DNA of 64,000 nucleotides. It comes from Micromonospora sp. NBC_01813. GTDB lineage: Bacteria > Actinomycetota > Actinomycetes > Mycobacteriales > Micromonosporaceae. The translations under genes were made by a program, and so were the position numbers. Under the pieces are notes generated by a model, which had not been told where the DNA came from, did no database searches, and saw only the letters and a program-made list of their open reading frames with translations. The stretch spans positions 5,517,001 through 5,581,000 of the forward strand of contig NZ_CP109067.1 in assembly GCF_035917335.1 (NCBI RefSeq). The letters are read 5' to 3'. Below are positions 25,843 to 35,314 of this stretch, one piece after another (within the stretch, counting starts at the first letter, position 1; the number at the start of each line of letters is the position of its first letter).

Positions 25843-27254
25843 CGGCCGGTCCCGGTTCGGCTTCGGGTCAGGTCGGCCGGCGCCGGCCGCTGGACGGCGC
25901 GCAGCGTGGGGACCCAGCTGAGCAGCGCGATCGGATACAGCAGGTAGCCGAACCGGGTCGATGGCAGCAACATGGTCGCGGCGAGCAGACCGACCCAGCA
26001 GATCAGCGCGGCGGCGGCGGCGGTGCGCGGTGGCCGGCGCAGCAGGCGTGCCGCGATGACGAGCCCGGCCGTCAGCAGCAACGCGCCGGCGATGAACCGT
26101 CCGCCGGGCAGCCAGTCGGCGACCAACTGACCCGGCAGCGGCGACTGGGCGGGAGTGCCGACCACGCCGTTGCCGAGTGGAAATGCGAGCACGTTGTGCA
26201 CCAGTGCGACACCGTCCACGAGCACCGCCGGCAGTAGCGCGAGCAGTGGTAGGCCGATTCCGCCGATGGCGAGCCGCCCAAGCGTGTGCCGCCCGCGGGT
26301 CGCGGCGTGGCAGAGCAACACGACCAGGATCGGCCAGGCGAAGAGTTTGAGCGCGGCCGCCGCGCCGATCGCGGCGCCGGCCGCGCCGTACCGTCCGGTC
26401 GCACACAGCACCAGCGCGAGTAGGGCGAGGGCGAGCACCGGAAGATCGCCGCCGCCGGTGCTCAGGGTCAGCGCGTAGATCGGCAGTACCGAACTGAGCT
26501 GCGCGGCGCGAACCAGTGTGCCTTCGCCGCCGCCGGTGGTGGCCCGCCGGTACGACAGAACGATCGCCGCGCCGAGGGCGGCGACCGTGGCGACGGCGAA
26601 CCAGACCCGTGCGTCGGTCCACCAACTGACGCCGGCGAGCGCCCGGGGCACTCCGAACAACGCCATCCCCGGCTGGTACGGCAGGTAGCCGAGGAGTTGG
26701 TCCTCGGCGGGCAGCGTCACGATCTGCTGTTGCGACAGGTACGGGCTGCCGCCCGCCAACAGCCGGGCACCGCCGTCCTCGACGACGAGTACCTCTTCCT
26801 GCGCCCGGTCGGCTCGTCCGCCGGCCCGCTGTACGGCTTGGAGCACCAGCGGTACGGCGGCCACGGCTACCCAGGTGAGCCCGGTGAGCCAGGAGCGGGC
26901 TGCGACGCCGGTCCATGCCGCGCCGGCCTGGCCCCGGGACGGCGCGGACCGGGCCGGGTCGGTGGGTGCGTTCCCGCGTTCCGGCGGGGGCGTACCGGCG
27001 TACCGGTGGATGGCGAGTTGGACCAGCACGGTGGCGGTCGCAATGGTGTAGCCGATGACCGCGACGGTGGCCCAGGCCCGGTGCGAGGCGAGCGACGTGG
27101 TGACCGCGATGACTCCGGTGAAGGCGGCCGAGATCAGGTAGAGGGCGAGGTCGCCGGTGAGGCCACCGGCGTGGCGGTTGATCCACTGCCAGTTTCGACG
27201 GATCGCTCCTGGCCGGGGCTGCTGGCCCGGGTCTGCGGCGGTCGCGGCGGTCAC
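25839..27254 (-). CDS. GT87/DUF2029-like membrane glycosyltransferase
   Basis: A 471-residue protein with about eleven hydrophobic segments. The first large outer loop holds LLAGGSPYLSQQQIVTLPAEDQLLGYLPYQPG, the pattern of polyprenyl-phosphate-sugar dependent mannosyltransferases, and KLFAWPILVVLL is the usual middle helix. The start is taken at GTG 27254, after the end of the upstream GGDEF-EAL gene; no strong ribosome binding site is seen. It overlaps crcB by four bases. An envelope sugar acceptor is likely. Confidence 0.75.
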   Translation of the reverse strand: MTAATAADPGQQPRPGAIRRNWQWINRHAGGLTGDLALYLISAAFTGVIAVTTSLASHRAWATVAVIGYTIATATVLVQLAIHRYAGTPPPERGNAPTDPARSAPSRGQAGAAWTGVAARSWLTGLTWVAVAAVPLVLQAVQRAGGRADRAQEEVLVVEDGGARLLAGGSPYLSQQQIVTLPAEDQLLGYLPYQPGMALFGVPRALAGVSWWTDARVWFAVATVAALGAAIVLSYRRATTGGGEGTLVRAAQLSSVLPIYALTLSTGGGDLPVLALALLALVLCATGRYGAAGAAIGAAAALKLFAWPILVVLLCHAATRGRHTLGRLAIGGIGLPLLALLPAVLVDGVALVHNVLAFPLGNGVVGTPAQSPLPGQLVADWLPGGRFIAGALLLTAGLVIAARLLRRPPRTAAAAALICWVGLLAATMLLPSTRFGYLLYPIALLSWVPTLRAVQRPAPADLTRSRTGTGR

Positions 27255-27277
27255 GCTGGAAATTCTGACAGATAGGG

Positions 27278-29812
27278 TCAGGCCGGCAGATGTGGGACCT
27301 TCTCCGCGCGGTGGCGTTGGCCGGCCCGTCGCGACTGGTCCAGCCGGATGACCGATCCGGTGCCGTGTAGCGGGCCGGCCAGGCTTCCCGGGCGCCCGCC
27401 GGACCCGCACTGCAACACGGTGAGCAGCCGGTGGGCGGCCATCGGCCGGGCGAACAGATGGCCCTGCCCGGCGGTGCAGCCGAGCGCCCACAGCGCCTGG
27501 CGTTGTGGCTCGCTCTCCACTCCTTCGGCCACCACCATCAGATCGAGACTGCGGCCGAGATCGACCGTCGACCGGATGACGGCGACGGCTTCGGCGGAGG
27601 TCTCCATCCCCGCCACGAACGATCGGGCGATCTTCAGCTCGTGGACCGGCACGCGGGAGAGCATCGACAGCGACGAGTATCCGGTGCCGAACTCGTCGAG
27701 CGCCAGCCGGACTCCGGCGTCGCGCAACTGTCCGAGGACCTGGTCGACGACTTCGAGTTGGCTGATGGTGAGGGTTTCGGTGAGCTCCAGGATGAGCTGG
27801 CTGGGTGGGATGTCGTGCGCGCGTAGCCGGGCCAGGACGGCGCTGGGGAAGCGCGGATCGAGCAGGCTGCGCGGCGACAGGTTGACCGCGACCGGCACGG
27901 CGAAGCCGGCTTCCGCCCAGGTGGCGGCCGCGGTCAGGGACTTGTCGAGGACGGCGTCGGCGAACGCCGGAAGCAGTCCGGACCGCTCGATGGTCTCCAG
28001 GAAACGCCGTGGGTCGAGACGGCCTCGATCGGGATGCTGCCAGCGGGCCAGGGCTTCTGCGGCGATCACGTCGCCGCTGCCGAGATCGACTATCGGTTGG
28101 AAGCTGACGCTGAACTCGTGGTGGGCGACCGCCCGGGGCAGATCGCCGCCGAGGGCGAGCCGGCCGACGTCGGCGGTGTCCCGGCTACGGGTGTAGGTGG
28201 AGATCCGCCCGCCGGAGCGTTTGGCCTGGTACATGGCGACGTCGGCACGTCGCAGCAGCTCGGCGATGCCGCCGCTGCCCGGAGCGACGGCGATGCCGCC
28301 GCTGGCTTCGACGTTGATCCGCATTCCGTCGAGCTCCATCGACGCGCAGATCGCGGCGAGCAGCGCGTCGGCCCGGTGGGTGGCGATCGCCGGTGCTGGA
28401 AGACCGGTCAGCAGTACGGCGAACTCGTCGCCGCCGAGGCGGGCGACCATGTCACCGGCGTGTGCGGTGACGGATAGTCGGCGGGCGACCTCGATCAGTA
28501 CCTTGTCGCCGGCGGCGTGCCCAAGGGTGTCGTTGATCTCTTTGAAGTGATTGAGGTCGATGAGTAGTAGGGCGCTGATGCCGCCGGCCGGCCGGCGGGC
28601 AAGGACCTCGGCGCCGTGCTCCATCAAGCGGCGGCGGTTCGCCAGCCCGGTGAGCGCGTCCTGGGCTGCTTCGCGAGCGTGTCGTTCCGCGACCTGGATC
28701 ATCTTCTGGTACATCGAGGCGTTGCGTATCACGGTGCACAGCGCGGATGCGAAGGTGTGCAGTGTGTAGTGCTCCCGCTCGCTGAACTTGATCTGACCGG
28801 TGAAGCACAGTCGCAGCGTGCCAATGCTGGTCTCGGTATCGGGACCGACGAGCGGTACGGCGATGACGGTGCGGGTCCGGGCTGCGGGTGCGCCCTCGGG
28901 TGGCCCGTCGTATCGCACGCCGTCGCTGTTGCCTTGGACGAGTCGAGGTGGTGTGTTGAGTTCGACCTCGACCCGGTCGGTGGAGAACAGGTCGCTGGCC
29001 TGGACGGTCGCGGCGGAAAGCACCCCGTCGAGGTCGACCACGTTGAGCGCGTCGGTGGCGCGGGCGAGCCGTTGCCAGGCCTGCTGCTCGGTCCGGGCCC
29101 TCGCCTGTCCGGCGTAGGCGAGATGGATGCAGAGGATGACCGGTGGGATCGTCACCAGCAGCCACTGTTCAGCTGTGAGGATCAGCAGGGTGGCGAGAAT
29201 CAGCGGGAACCGGACGATGGCGCTGGAGACCCGGAGTCCGAGGTTGTGCCGGAAGCGGGAGCGGATCGGGGTACGGGTCGCTCGGGCGATCACCGGCAGG
29301 GTCAACAGTTCGTCGAGTACGACCGCGACGACGTAGGCCAGGACGAGCGGCCAGAAGAAGTTGGTGCTGGAAAACGCTTGATCCGGCACCCAGCCGGCGG
29401 TGTGGAGGGCGACCCCGGCAGCTGCGGCGACCGTGGTGTTCTTGGCGACGGCGAAGGTCGCCTTGATCGGTGCGACTCGTTGAATGATCATTGCGAGGCC
29501 GACGCCGAGTCCAGTGCAGAGGACCACCATGGGTGCGGGTGCCACGGCCAGACCGACAAGTATGGCTATTTCGCTCCATGCGATGGCGTGGGCGTTCGAC
29601 CGTACTCGGACATGCCACTTGACGGTCACTCCCACGGCCGCGAGAAAGACCAGCGTCGCGGCTTTCGCCAATTCGTCTGGAGTCCGGGCCATCGATCCGG
29701 ACACCAGATAGAGCGCTGCAAATCCGGATATCGCCGCACAAACGGCGACGAGACCGACGAGCAGCTGGAGCTGCTGATCGGTCTCAGTGTCGCTTCGAAC
29801 TGCGGGGGTCAC
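27278..29812 (-). CDS. Membrane GGDEF-EAL protein (c-di-GMP turnover)
   Basis: The 844-residue protein has six or seven N-terminal membrane helices, a GAF-like region (about 260-370), a GGDEF domain with intact RLGGDEFAVLL, and an EAL domain with AEALARW, VNLSP, LELTE, AEGVE and QGHLF. The loop reads LDEFGTG instead of DDFGTG and KIARSF replaces KIDRSF. The position of the RxxD inhibitory site is HAGD, so product inhibition is probably lost. The GTG at 29812 was chosen because AAGGA lies five bases upstream; GTG 29866 lacks one. It may make, degrade or do both to c-di-GMP. Confidence 0.9.
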   Translation of the reverse strand: MTPAVRSDTETDQQLQLLVGLVAVCAAISGFAALYLVSGSMARTPDELAKAATLVFLAAVGVTVKWHVRVRSNAHAIAWSEIAILVGLAVAPAPMVVLCTGLGVGLAMIIQRVAPIKATFAVAKNTTVAAAAGVALHTAGWVPDQAFSSTNFFWPLVLAYVVAVVLDELLTLPVIARATRTPIRSRFRHNLGLRVSSAIVRFPLILATLLILTAEQWLLVTIPPVILCIHLAYAGQARARTEQQAWQRLARATDALNVVDLDGVLSAATVQASDLFSTDRVEVELNTPPRLVQGNSDGVRYDGPPEGAPAARTRTVIAVPLVGPDTETSIGTLRLCFTGQIKFSEREHYTLHTFASALCTVIRNASMYQKMIQVAERHAREAAQDALTGLANRRRLMEHGAEVLARRPAGGISALLLIDLNHFKEINDTLGHAAGDKVLIEVARRLSVTAHAGDMVARLGGDEFAVLLTGLPAPAIATHRADALLAAICASMELDGMRINVEASGGIAVAPGSGGIAELLRRADVAMYQAKRSGGRISTYTRSRDTADVGRLALGGDLPRAVAHHEFSVSFQPIVDLGSGDVIAAEALARWQHPDRGRLDPRRFLETIERSGLLPAFADAVLDKSLTAAATWAEAGFAVPVAVNLSPRSLLDPRFPSAVLARLRAHDIPPSQLILELTETLTISQLEVVDQVLGQLRDAGVRLALDEFGTGYSSLSMLSRVPVHELKIARSFVAGMETSAEAVAVIRSTVDLGRSLDLMVVAEGVESEPQRQALWALGCTAGQGHLFARPMAAHRLLTVLQCGSGGRPGSLAGPLHGTGSVIRLDQSRRAGQRHRAEKVPHLPA

Positions 29813-30188
29813 GCCTGTCCTTGATCTCGCAGGGAGTGATTGTCCCGCAAGACTACTGCTCGTCACCGTAGGGCGACAGTCTCAGTACCATTCGTTGCTA
29901 CGCATGATGATCGACCCTCCAACCTTGATCGGGCAGGTGAACTGCCGTTTCGTGGTGCGATGAGGGAACAATACGTTTGCGATATGCCACTTGCATACGG
30001 ATATATGTCTATATGCGCACGATAAGTGAAGATGGAGCGCTTCTGTCACCCTTTGTGGCTGTGCAAGTGCGTGCTGCGTTCGAACACATTCGTTCAGAAC
30101 CTTAGGTTTTCCTTAGGTGATTGCTTGTACTCCTTCATGCGCGTCCCTGCGATCTACCGCCTGTCCGGTGGCGGCCAGTCAAACCTTT
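29813..30188. other. AT-richer intergenic stretch
   Basis: This gene-free DNA between the divergent GGDEF-EAL and moaC genes is visibly richer in A and T than its surroundings, with runs such as GCATACGGATATATG near 29993 and a direct repeat CCTTAGGTTTTCCTTAGGT near 30101. No coding frame with actinobacterial codon use is seen. It may hold the promoters of the GGDEF-EAL gene or be a decayed foreign remnant. Confidence 0.6.
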
Positions 30189-30220
30189 GACACTCACCTG
30201 TGATGACACAGGTGAGTGTC
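30189..30220. promoter_or_regulatory. 14-base inverted repeat upstream of moaC
   Basis: Perfect arms GACACTCACCTGTG and its complement enclose ATGA. It ends 20 bases before the -10 box TAGGGT (30241-30246) of moaC, so it covers the -35 region and is placed like an operator. A hairpin in RNA is also possible, but there is no transcript upstream on this strand that needs a terminator. Confidence 0.6.
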
Positions 30221-30253
30221 GGTCCAGCGCTATCCCTCGCTAGGGTCGTTCAG

Positions 30254-30745
30254 GTGACCGAGGCGCAGAATCTGACCCATGTCGACGAGGCCGGTGCCGC
30301 ACGGATGGTGGACGTCTCCGCCAAGACCCCGACCATCCGGCGCGCGGTGGCAGCCGGTTGGCTGCGGACCACGGCCGAGGTGATCGACCTGCTCCGCCGC
30401 GACGGCCTGCCCAAGGGCGACGCGATCGCGGTGGCCCGCATCGCCGGAATCATGGGTGCCAAGCGCACCCCCGACCTGATCCCGCTGTGTCACCCGATCG
30501 CCCTGCACGGCGTCACCGTCGACCTGACCCTGCACGACGACCTGGTGGAGATCGTCGCCACCGTCCGTACCGCCGACCGGACCGGCGTCGAGATGGAAGC
30601 GCTCACCGCCGTCGCCACGACCGGCCTCACCCTGATCGACATGGTCAAGGCGGTCGATCCGGCGGCCACCATCGACGGGGTACGGGTGCTGGCCAAGGAA
30701 GGCGGCAAGACCGGCGACTGGCAACGCCCGGCGGACCGGCCGTGA
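30254..30745 (+). CDS. moaC: Cyclic pyranopterin monophosphate synthase
   Basis: The 163-residue protein has the MoaC segments HVDEAGAARMVDVSAK, AKRTPDLIPLCHPI and GVEMEALTAVATTGLTLIDM, containing the active-site His and Lys residues. It converts the 3',8-cyclic GTP made by MoaA to cyclic pyranopterin monophosphate. The GTG at 30254 lies seven bases after TAGGGT, so the transcript is probably leaderless. The stop overlaps the start of the mog/moaB gene. Confidence 0.96.
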   Translation: MTEAQNLTHVDEAGAARMVDVSAKTPTIRRAVAAGWLRTTAEVIDLLRRDGLPKGDAIAVARIAGIMGAKRTPDLIPLCHPIALHGVTVDLTLHDDLVEIVATVRTADRTGVEMEALTAVATTGLTLIDMVKAVDPAATIDGVRVLAKEGGKTGDWQRPADRP

Positions 30746-31266
30746 CCGCGTCACCACCGGGTCGCCAGCCGGCGGGCTCCGGCACCGGTCCGTACGCCTG
30801 GGTGGTCGTCGCCTCCAACCGCGCCGCCGCCGGGGTCTACTCCGACACCAGCGGGCCGCTGCTGGTGGCCGGACTGCGGGAACTGGGCTGCCGGGTGGCC
30901 GAGCCGGTCGTCGTACCGGACGGCCCACCGGTCACCGAAGCGCTGCGCCGGGCGATCGCGGACGGCGCCGTGCTCGTGCTCACCAGCGGCGGCACCGGCA
31001 TCACCCCGACCGACCGGACTCCCGAGGCCACCCGGGCGGTGCTCGACTACGAGATCCCCGGGATCGCCGAGGCGATCCGGGCGGTCAGCCGATCCGCCGT
31101 ACCGACCTCGGCCTTGTCCCGGGCCACCGCCGGAGTGGCCGGCCGGACCCTGATCGTCAACCTGCCCGGCTCCACCGGCGGTGCCCGCGACGGTCTCGCC
31201 GTACTCGGGCCGATCCTGCGGCACGCGCTGGACCAGTTGGCCGGCGGCGACCATCCACGTGGCTGA
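30742..31266 (+). CDS. mog: Molybdopterin adenylyltransferase (MogA/MoaB family)
   Basis: A 174-residue protein with the family motifs LVLTSGGTGITPTDRTPEAT and LIVNLPGSTGGARDGL. It activates molybdopterin with AMP before metal insertion by MoeA. The GTG overlaps the moaC stop by four bases. The N-terminus is Pro/Gly-rich for about 15 residues. MoaB and MogA cannot be separated by sequence alone here, so the symbol is tentative. Confidence 0.9.
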   Translation: MTASPPGRQPAGSGTGPYAWVVVASNRAAAGVYSDTSGPLLVAGLRELGCRVAEPVVVPDGPPVTEALRRAIADGAVLVLTSGGTGITPTDRTPEATRAVLDYEIPGIAEAIRAVSRSAVPTSALSRATAGVAGRTLIVNLPGSTGGARDGLAVLGPILRHALDQLAGGDHPRG

Positions 31267-31305
31267 GCCGGCCGACCGTCACGACCGACCCGATAGGCTC
31301 GCCCG

Positions 31306-32532
31306 GTGACCGCCACCGCGCCCGTCGACTGGGCACTGGCCCGCGAACTCTGCCACGCCGCCGGCCGGGCCGCCCGGCGACCGGCCCGGCGACTGCCGTT
31401 GCCCGAGACCGACGGACACACCCTCGCCGCCCCGCTGGTCACGCTGACCGACCTGCCGGCCTTCCCGACCGCGAGCGTCGACGGCTGGGCGGTTCGCGGC
31501 GGCGGCCCCTGGCGGATCGTCGGCGAGGTGCTCGCCGGGGCGGTGCCGACCGCACTCACCGACGACGGCACCGCGGTGCGGATCGCCACCGGGGCGATGG
31601 TGCCGCCGGGCGCCACCAGCGTGCTGCGGGTCGAGGACTCGACGACCGACGCGGCGGGACTGGTGCGTGGCGAGCCGCGGGCGCGACCCGAGTGGCGTAC
31701 CCCCGGGGAGGAGGCGTCCGTCGGCGAGGAGTTGCTGCCGGCCGGCACCCCGGTCGACCCCGGGGTGATCGGTCTCGCCGCCTCCTGCGGCTACGACACG
31801 CTGCCGGTGCACCGCCCCGTCCAAGCCGCTCTGCTGGTCTTCGGCGACGAGTTGCTGACCACCGGGCGGCCGGGGGCGGGCCGGGTCCGCGACGCGCTCG
31901 GCCCGGCTGTGCCGGCCTGGCTGCGCCGCTACGGCTGCGAACTGTCCACGACGGTGGGGATCGGCCCGGTCGCGGACACCCTCGACGCCCACGTCGACGA
32001 GCTACGGTCCGCGTTGTCGCGCGCCGATCTGGTCTGCACCACCGGCGGCACCATGCACGGGCCGGTCGACCACCTGCATGCCGCGTTGCGGGTGATCGGC
32101 ACCGAGTACGTGGTCAACACGGTCGCGGTCAGGCCGGGATTCCCGATGCTGCTCGCCCGGTTGACCGGTGACGACGGGCACGACCGCTTCGTCGCCGGGC
32201 TGCCCGGCAATCCGCAGTCGGCGATCGTGGCGCTGGTGTCGTTGGTCGCGCCGCTGCTCGCCGGGCTGCACGGCCGGGCGGCGCCGCAGCTGCCGCTTCA
32301 CCGGCTCGGCGCGCCGGTGCCAGGCCGTGGCGACTTCACCCATCTGGCCCTGGTACGCGCGGATCCGGTGACCGGGGTGGTGTACCCGGTGCAACACGTC
32401 GGGTCGGCGATGCTGCGTGGCCTCGCGACCGCCGTCGGGTTCGCGGTGATACCGCCCGGAGGTGACGGCCGGCCGGGCGACGAGGTGTCCGTCGTACCGC
32501 TGCAACTGCTGCCCGGGGAGCGACTGACGTGA
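31306..32532 (+). CDS. moeA: Molybdopterin molybdotransferase MoeA
   Basis: The 408-residue protein shows PTASVDGWAVRGG, RIATGAMVPPGATSV and the C-terminal MoCF domain with TTGGTMHG and VAGLPGNPQSAIVALV. It inserts molybdate into adenylylated molybdopterin. The domain order is complete, but sequence such as the TTGG motif deviates slightly from the TSGG of textbook MoeA. The GTG start at 31306 is six bases from TAGGCT, so an own leaderless promoter is likely inside the mo gene run. It overlaps moaE by four bases. Confidence 0.93.
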   Translation: MTATAPVDWALARELCHAAGRAARRPARRLPLPETDGHTLAAPLVTLTDLPAFPTASVDGWAVRGGGPWRIVGEVLAGAVPTALTDDGTAVRIATGAMVPPGATSVLRVEDSTTDAAGLVRGEPRARPEWRTPGEEASVGEELLPAGTPVDPGVIGLAASCGYDTLPVHRPVQAALLVFGDELLTTGRPGAGRVRDALGPAVPAWLRRYGCELSTTVGIGPVADTLDAHVDELRSALSRADLVCTTGGTMHGPVDHLHAALRVIGTEYVVNTVAVRPGFPMLLARLTGDDGHDRFVAGLPGNPQSAIVALVSLVAPLLAGLHGRAAPQLPLHRLGAPVPGRGDFTHLALVRADPVTGVVYPVQHVGSAMLRGLATAVGFAVIPPGGDGRPGDEVSVVPLQLLPGERLT

Positions 32533-32960
32533 CCGTACCGATCCGGCTTGCCCTGGTGACGGTGACTGCGGACCCGCTCGACCTGGCCGCGCACGAGGCG
32601 GCGGTGGCCGATCCGCGAGCCGGTGCCGTGGTGTCCTTTCAGGGCGTGGTCCGCGACCACGACCACGGGCGTACGGTGACCCGACTCGAGTACGAAGGCC
32701 ATCCGAGCGCGGCCGACGTGCTGCGGGAGGTGGCCCGGGAGGTGGCTGCCGATCCGGCGGTGTACGGGGTCGCCGTGTCGCACCGGCTGGGCCCGCTGGC
32801 CATCGGCGACGTGGCCCTGGTCGCGGCGGTGAGCACCGCGCATCGGGCGGCGGCCTTCGCCGCCTGCGCCCGGCTGGTCGACGAGGCGAAGGCCCGGTTG
32901 CCGATCTGGAAGCGACAGATCTTCGCCGACGGGACCGAGGAGTGGGTCAACTGCCCGTAG
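32529..32960 (+). CDS. moaE: Molybdopterin synthase catalytic subunit
   Basis: A 143-residue protein with GAVVSFQGVVRDHDHGRTVTRLEYEGH and KARLPIWKRQIFADGTEEWV, the MoaE active-site lysine segments. With MoaD it puts two sulfurs onto the pyranopterin. The GTG start overlaps the moeA stop. The last 14 bases overlap the end of the convergent GT87 gene. The MoaD partner is encoded apart at 45662. Confidence 0.95.
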   Translation: MTVPIRLALVTVTADPLDLAAHEAAVADPRAGAVVSFQGVVRDHDHGRTVTRLEYEGHPSAADVLREVAREVAADPAVYGVAVSHRLGPLAIGDVALVAAVSTAHRAAAFAACARLVDEAKARLPIWKRQIFADGTEEWVNCP

Positions 32961-34443
32961 TGCGTCGGGCGCTTTCCGCAACTGTGCGTCGGTGCCGGAT
33001 CTGCGGCTGGGGATCGGTGTAGAAGGCCGGCTCGGCACCCGGCCGCCACGGCAGGGCCGCGACGAGCGCGATCAGCGCCAGGGCGAGCGAGTTCTCCATC
33101 ACGACGCCGAACAACCCGTCGTGGTAGTGCGACACCTGCGGCAACTGGTGCTCGTACGGCCAGATCGGGGAGATCAGGAACAGCAGGTACAGGGTGACGG
33201 CGGCGGTGGCGTGCCGCAGACCGGTCAGCGCGGGGAACCAGATCGGCGTACGCAGGCCGGCCACCCCGCTGATTCCGGGGCCGGTCGGCGGATAGGTGCG
33301 GCGCGAAATGAGCCCCCGGCTGGCGCTGCGGCGGCGCAGCGCCGCGTCGGCCAGCACGATGATCGCCGGGATCACGAAGACCAGGTGGTGCGACCAGCTG
33401 ATCGGGCTGATGACGTTGGCGGTGAGGCCGATCAGAGTGAACGCGGTCAACTCGTCGCCGTCGGCGTGTGCGTGGGCGGCCCGGGACAGCCCGAGGGCGA
33501 GCAGCAGTGACGCGAAGGAGATCCAGAGCAGGCCGGGGGTCTGCATCGAGTCGTACAGCCGGGCCAGGACCCCGGCGAGCGACTGGTTCGGCGTCATGTC
33601 GGCCACGCCGACCCGGCCGGTGTCCCACAGTATGGAGGTGAAGTAGGTCGCCGACTCGTCGGCGGCGACGAGCATCGCGCCGATGGTGACCGCGGCCGCG
33701 GTGCCGATCGCGGTGGCCGCCGCCCGCCACTGCCGGGTGACCAGCAGGTAGACGATGAACAGCGCGGGCGTCAGCTTGATCGAGGTTGCCAGGCCGATGC
33801 CGGCGCCGGCCCAGATGCCGCTGAAGAAGAACCGACGCAGCGGACCGCCAGCGGCCAGCCGGTGCGGCACTGGCGCGGCCCGCCAGCGCAGCGCCACCAG
33901 GTCGGCGATGACCAGGCCGAAGAGCAGCAGGTTGACCTGGCCGTACCCGAGGGTCTCCCGGGACGGTTCGATGGCCACCGCGAGGGGCACCGCGAGGCCG
34001 ACGACGAACCATCGTGGCCAGCCGCAGCGGTCCGCGATCGGACCGAGCAGGACGATGAGTACGACGGTGAGGGTGGCGATGCCGAGGGCGACGTTGATCC
34101 AGCCTGCGGTCATCATCGGCACCACCGCCATCGGCAGCATGGTGAGGCCGGCGAACGGTGGGTAGGTGAAGCCGAGCGTGGTCTCCGGTGCGATGAACTC
34201 GTACAACTCGCCGCCGTTGGCCCACCACATGATCGCACCGTGGTAGATGCGCATGTCGAAGAAGTTGTACGGCCGACCGAAGGTGCCGATCGCCAGCCAC
34301 GCGATATAGCAGGTCAGTGCGATGAGGCCGATGCGAAGCAGTGTGCCCCGCTCGACGCCACGGCCGGCGCGAAGGAGTTTCTCCAGGTGGGCCCGGCGCA
34401 GCGGGGTCAGACGACGGACCCGGTCCCGGACGTCCGTCACCAT
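32947..34443 (-). CDS. GT87 mannosyltransferase-like membrane protein
   Basis: The 498-residue protein has about twelve hydrophobic segments. The first outer loop (NFFDMRIYHGAIMWWANGGELYEF then FTYPPFAGL) and SIKLTPALFIVYLL are characteristic of GT87 polyprenyl-phosphomannose transferases such as PimE and MptC relatives, which extend phosphatidylinositol mannosides or lipomannans in actinobacteria. The tail of about 40 residues is charged. The ATG at 34443 is preceded by GGTGGG. The exact acceptor is unknown. Confidence 0.85.
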   Translation of the reverse strand: MVTDVRDRVRRLTPLRRAHLEKLLRAGRGVERGTLLRIGLIALTCYIAWLAIGTFGRPYNFFDMRIYHGAIMWWANGGELYEFIAPETTLGFTYPPFAGLTMLPMAVVPMMTAGWINVALGIATLTVVLIVLLGPIADRCGWPRWFVVGLAVPLAVAIEPSRETLGYGQVNLLLFGLVIADLVALRWRAAPVPHRLAAGGPLRRFFFSGIWAGAGIGLATSIKLTPALFIVYLLVTRQWRAAATAIGTAAAVTIGAMLVAADESATYFTSILWDTGRVGVADMTPNQSLAGVLARLYDSMQTPGLLWISFASLLLALGLSRAAHAHADGDELTAFTLIGLTANVISPISWSHHLVFVIPAIIVLADAALRRRSASRGLISRRTYPPTGPGISGVAGLRTPIWFPALTGLRHATAAVTLYLLFLISPIWPYEHQLPQVSHYHDGLFGVVMENSLALALIALVAALPWRPGAEPAFYTDPQPQIRHRRTVAESARRTTGS

Positions 34444-34707
34444 GAAATACCCACCCCCGGCTATCGGTTGCCCAGAACTTGCCCAGAACTTCAGCGCCCG
34501 TCTGAGCCTAGAACGCGGCGGCGTCCGACACCGGGCGCGTTACCCTTCCGTGTCCGATCCCACACTAGTTCGCGACATTTCAGCCTCGTTAACGCAGTGT
34601 GGCGTGTTCCGTATGATTCGTAGCGCTCAATAGCAAACTACGGTATGAAGTCCGATATTTACAGTCTACGCGGCATCCGTCGGAGCAGCTCGGGCCGCCC
34701 TCGCGGA

Positions 34708-35259
34708 TCACCGGCCACCGGGCAGCCGCCGGGCGACGGCCGCGGACCTGACCGCTATCCGGGCGTCCCGCCGGGCCGAGTGCACCGCCCGCCGGACCGA
34801 CCGGCGACTCTGGCGAACCGCTCGACCGGTCCGCCACCGCAGACCCGGCCGACCACCAGTATCCGCCGCGGCGAGGAGCAACCCACCGAGAAGTCCCAGA
34901 TTCTTGAGGAAGTGCACCTGATGGAGTTGCCGCTCGGTCGGGTCCGAGGTGGACCAGAACGGATGGCCGGCGATCGTCGTCGGCACCAGCGACGCCGCCA
35001 ACACGGCGGCCGCCGGCCGGGTGCAATGACCGGTCGCGAGCAGCATGCCGCCCATGAGTTGGCTGGCACCGTGCATCCGTACCAGGCTCTCGGTGTCGGT
35101 CGGCACTCGCGGCGCGGCACGGCCGATCATCGGGCCGACCTGGTCGGTGACCGGCTTCGCCCGGTCGACGTACGCCGCGGGGTTGGCCACCGCGCGGGCG
35201 CCACTGACGATGAAGATGCCACTGAGTAGGGCGCGGGCAGCGGTACGTACGGGTCTCAT
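34708..35259 (-). CDS. DoxX family membrane protein
   Basis: A 183-residue protein with four predicted membrane helices, starting with LLSGIFIVSGARAVANP and carrying HGASQLMGGMLLATG, the DoxX pattern. The last 45 residues are Arg-rich and probably cytoplasmic. DoxX proteins have been linked to redox stress in mycobacteria, but the biochemical role is not defined. The 264 bases downstream to the GT87 start show no gene. Confidence 0.85.
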   Translation of the reverse strand: MRPVRTAARALLSGIFIVSGARAVANPAAYVDRAKPVTDQVGPMIGRAAPRVPTDTESLVRMHGASQLMGGMLLATGHCTRPAAAVLAASLVPTTIAGHPFWSTSDPTERQLHQVHFLKNLGLLGGLLLAAADTGGRPGLRWRTGRAVRQSRRSVRRAVHSARRDARIAVRSAAVARRLPGGR

Positions 35260-35314
35260 GCTTCATTCGTACCCGCTTGGCCGGTCCGCTATGCCGTAAA
35301 CCCGGATGCTCGAC

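Noticed and set aside
24998-27277. Fluoride riboswitch for the crcB pair
   Set aside because: No sequence resembling the crcB riboswitch core was found ahead of the crcB genes or the upstream GT87-like gene.
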